From Ustulina deusta (taxonomy: Eukaryota; Ascomycota; Sordariomycetes; Xylariales; Xylariaceae), in contig JAJNNX010000046.1 of the NCBI GenBank assembly GCA_023159155.1, positions 310,001 to 374,000 on the forward strand: a stretch of DNA of 64,000 nt, given 5' to 3'. The translations under genes were made by a program, and so were the position numbers. This document shows, piece by piece, positions 63,208-64,000 of the stretch. Under the pieces are notes generated by a model. That model was not told the origin of the DNA. It did not search any database and saw only the letters and a list, made by a program, of their open reading frames with translations. How positions within the stretch are numbered: position 1 is the stretch's first letter; each line of letters begins with the position of its first letter.

Positions 63208-63885
63208 TCAACCAAGATGCCAACCCCGACCCAATCCCCGCTTTGATGGACTAGTATTTGCTTCAGTGTAGAGTCTAGTGGCGTTTCGAATTGTGTCCGT
63301 TGCATGGAAAATGGTGTCGAGAGAGACTGATTGTTCTGTCTTTTTCCACCCTAGAGCAGTCGGAAGTCGTTCGTTTTCTAAGGTGTAAATTTAGTTAGAG
63401 AATTTTCATTCATGATTGCAGGCCTTAGTTAGTTCGCTCGCTAGCGACCAGCGACCACACGTACCGAAGAAGTACTCCACCAAGGTCCTATTCACCGTGA
63501 TGGTGTCTGTGTCGCCAAAGGCAATGACAGGGGCCACCACCTCGCCGAGACTGAATTCTTCTGTCACCAGAGTAAAGACGTATGTCGGGTTGAATGCCTT
63601 GGAGCTCAGCTGACGTGCGACCTTGGCATTGGCTAGCATGCTGGCGTTCAGAACCGGGGCCGCCCACCATTTTTTGGTCTCGTCGAATACGGTCTGGTTG
63701 AAGACGTGGTTGTTCCCGAAGTAAGCGTCGGAGCGACTGTCAAGTTTTAGGTTCTAGGTTGTGTGGAGAGGGAGGGGTTGGCTTGGACTTGGGATAGAAT
63801 CATCTGTATTATGCTGATGCTGAACTTGGCAACTGACCTGAGACTGGCATCATGCTCGAGAAGGTTGTGTTGATTGAGATGGCCC
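63208..63885 (-). CDS. Chloroperoxidase-type heme-thiolate peroxidase, 3' part (5' exons beyond the window)
   Basis: Three exons are readable on the minus strand: 63885-63838, 63736-63465 and 63377-63208, separated by introns of 101 nt (GTCAGT to TGACAG) and 87 nt (GTACGT to CTTAG). Junctions close in phase. The sequence has the family signature GHLNQHNLLEHDASLSRSDAY (Glu-His-Asp, the acid-base site), FNQTVFDETKKWW, then EEFSLGEVVAPVIAFGDTDT and YFFENERLPTALGWKK. These secreted enzymes (chloroperoxidase/unspecific peroxygenase family) halogenate or oxygenate organic compounds with peroxide. The N-terminal exons with the PCP heme-ligand Cys lie beyond base 64000, so completeness cannot be judged. 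The acceptor at 63886 shows that an upstream intron starts there. Confidence 0.88.
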
Positions 63886-64000
63886 CTAGAGTCATTATTA
63901 GCTATGCATATAGCTTTCAACTAGCCTTGTGTTACATTCACCATTGCTGGTGTGTTAGATAAATATATTTATGACTTTGAAGGGGAATAGGTAAGCGATG

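Overview
The window looks like repeat-rich, accessory-type chromosomal DNA from a filamentous ascomycete (Pezizomycotina; Sordariomycetes is my best guess). The reasons are short introns of about 48-140 nt with GTAAGT-like donors, CTAAC/CTGAC branch points and close AG acceptors; families almost confined to these fungi (FunK1-type kinase, DUF4470-MYND protein, 2EXR-like protein, heme-thiolate chloroperoxidase); a Tad/I-type LINE; and C-to-T/G-to-A nonsense changes in duplicated sequence that resemble RIP. I see no tRNA, rRNA or CRISPR.

Layout. 0.4-8 kb: a ferric-reductase-like gene, a three-exon RING-finger gene and an ankyrin/F-box-like gene. 8.5-18.3 kb: a decayed DUF4470-MYND gene, a frameshifted PIF1-type helicase, a basic nuclear-type protein, a small viroplasmin-fold gene, and relics of a pogo/Fot1 transposase and an ABC transporter. 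19-30 kb: a FunK1 kinase, a frameshifted gene of a family with an intact copy at 33.7 kb, a BTB/POZ gene, a pseudogene with two stops, an unknown two-exon gene, dispersed repeats and a 14-bp minisatellite. 30-45 kb: an F-box gene, the F-box-like gene at 33.7 kb, an APH-type kinase, a second BTB gene, a probable PD-(D/E)XK-fold protein, a three-exon basic protein, a 2EXR-like locus, and a chimeric pseudogene joining a nucleoside-phosphorylase domain to a copy of the MYND tail. 45.4-51.2 kb: one nearly complete LINE with intact endonuclease-RT-RNase H, flanked by a 15-bp target-site duplication. 51.2-57 kb: LINE tail fragments, a truncated RING-like paralogue and two gypsy-type RT relics. 57.7-64 kb: a mannose-binding lectin, an F-box/WD-like gene, a complete cytochrome P450 and the 3' half of a chloroperoxidase running off the right edge.

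Two themes recur. First, there are many candidate ubiquitin-ligase parts (about five F-box-like, two BTB, one intact and one truncated RING) interleaved with kinases and repeats. Second, many loci have duplicated, truncated or frameshifted versions in the same 64 kb. Several gene models here (RING, P450, chloroperoxidase, lectin, APH, two unknowns) come from manual splicing in which every phase closes; functional assignments are from motifs read by eye, without database searches.
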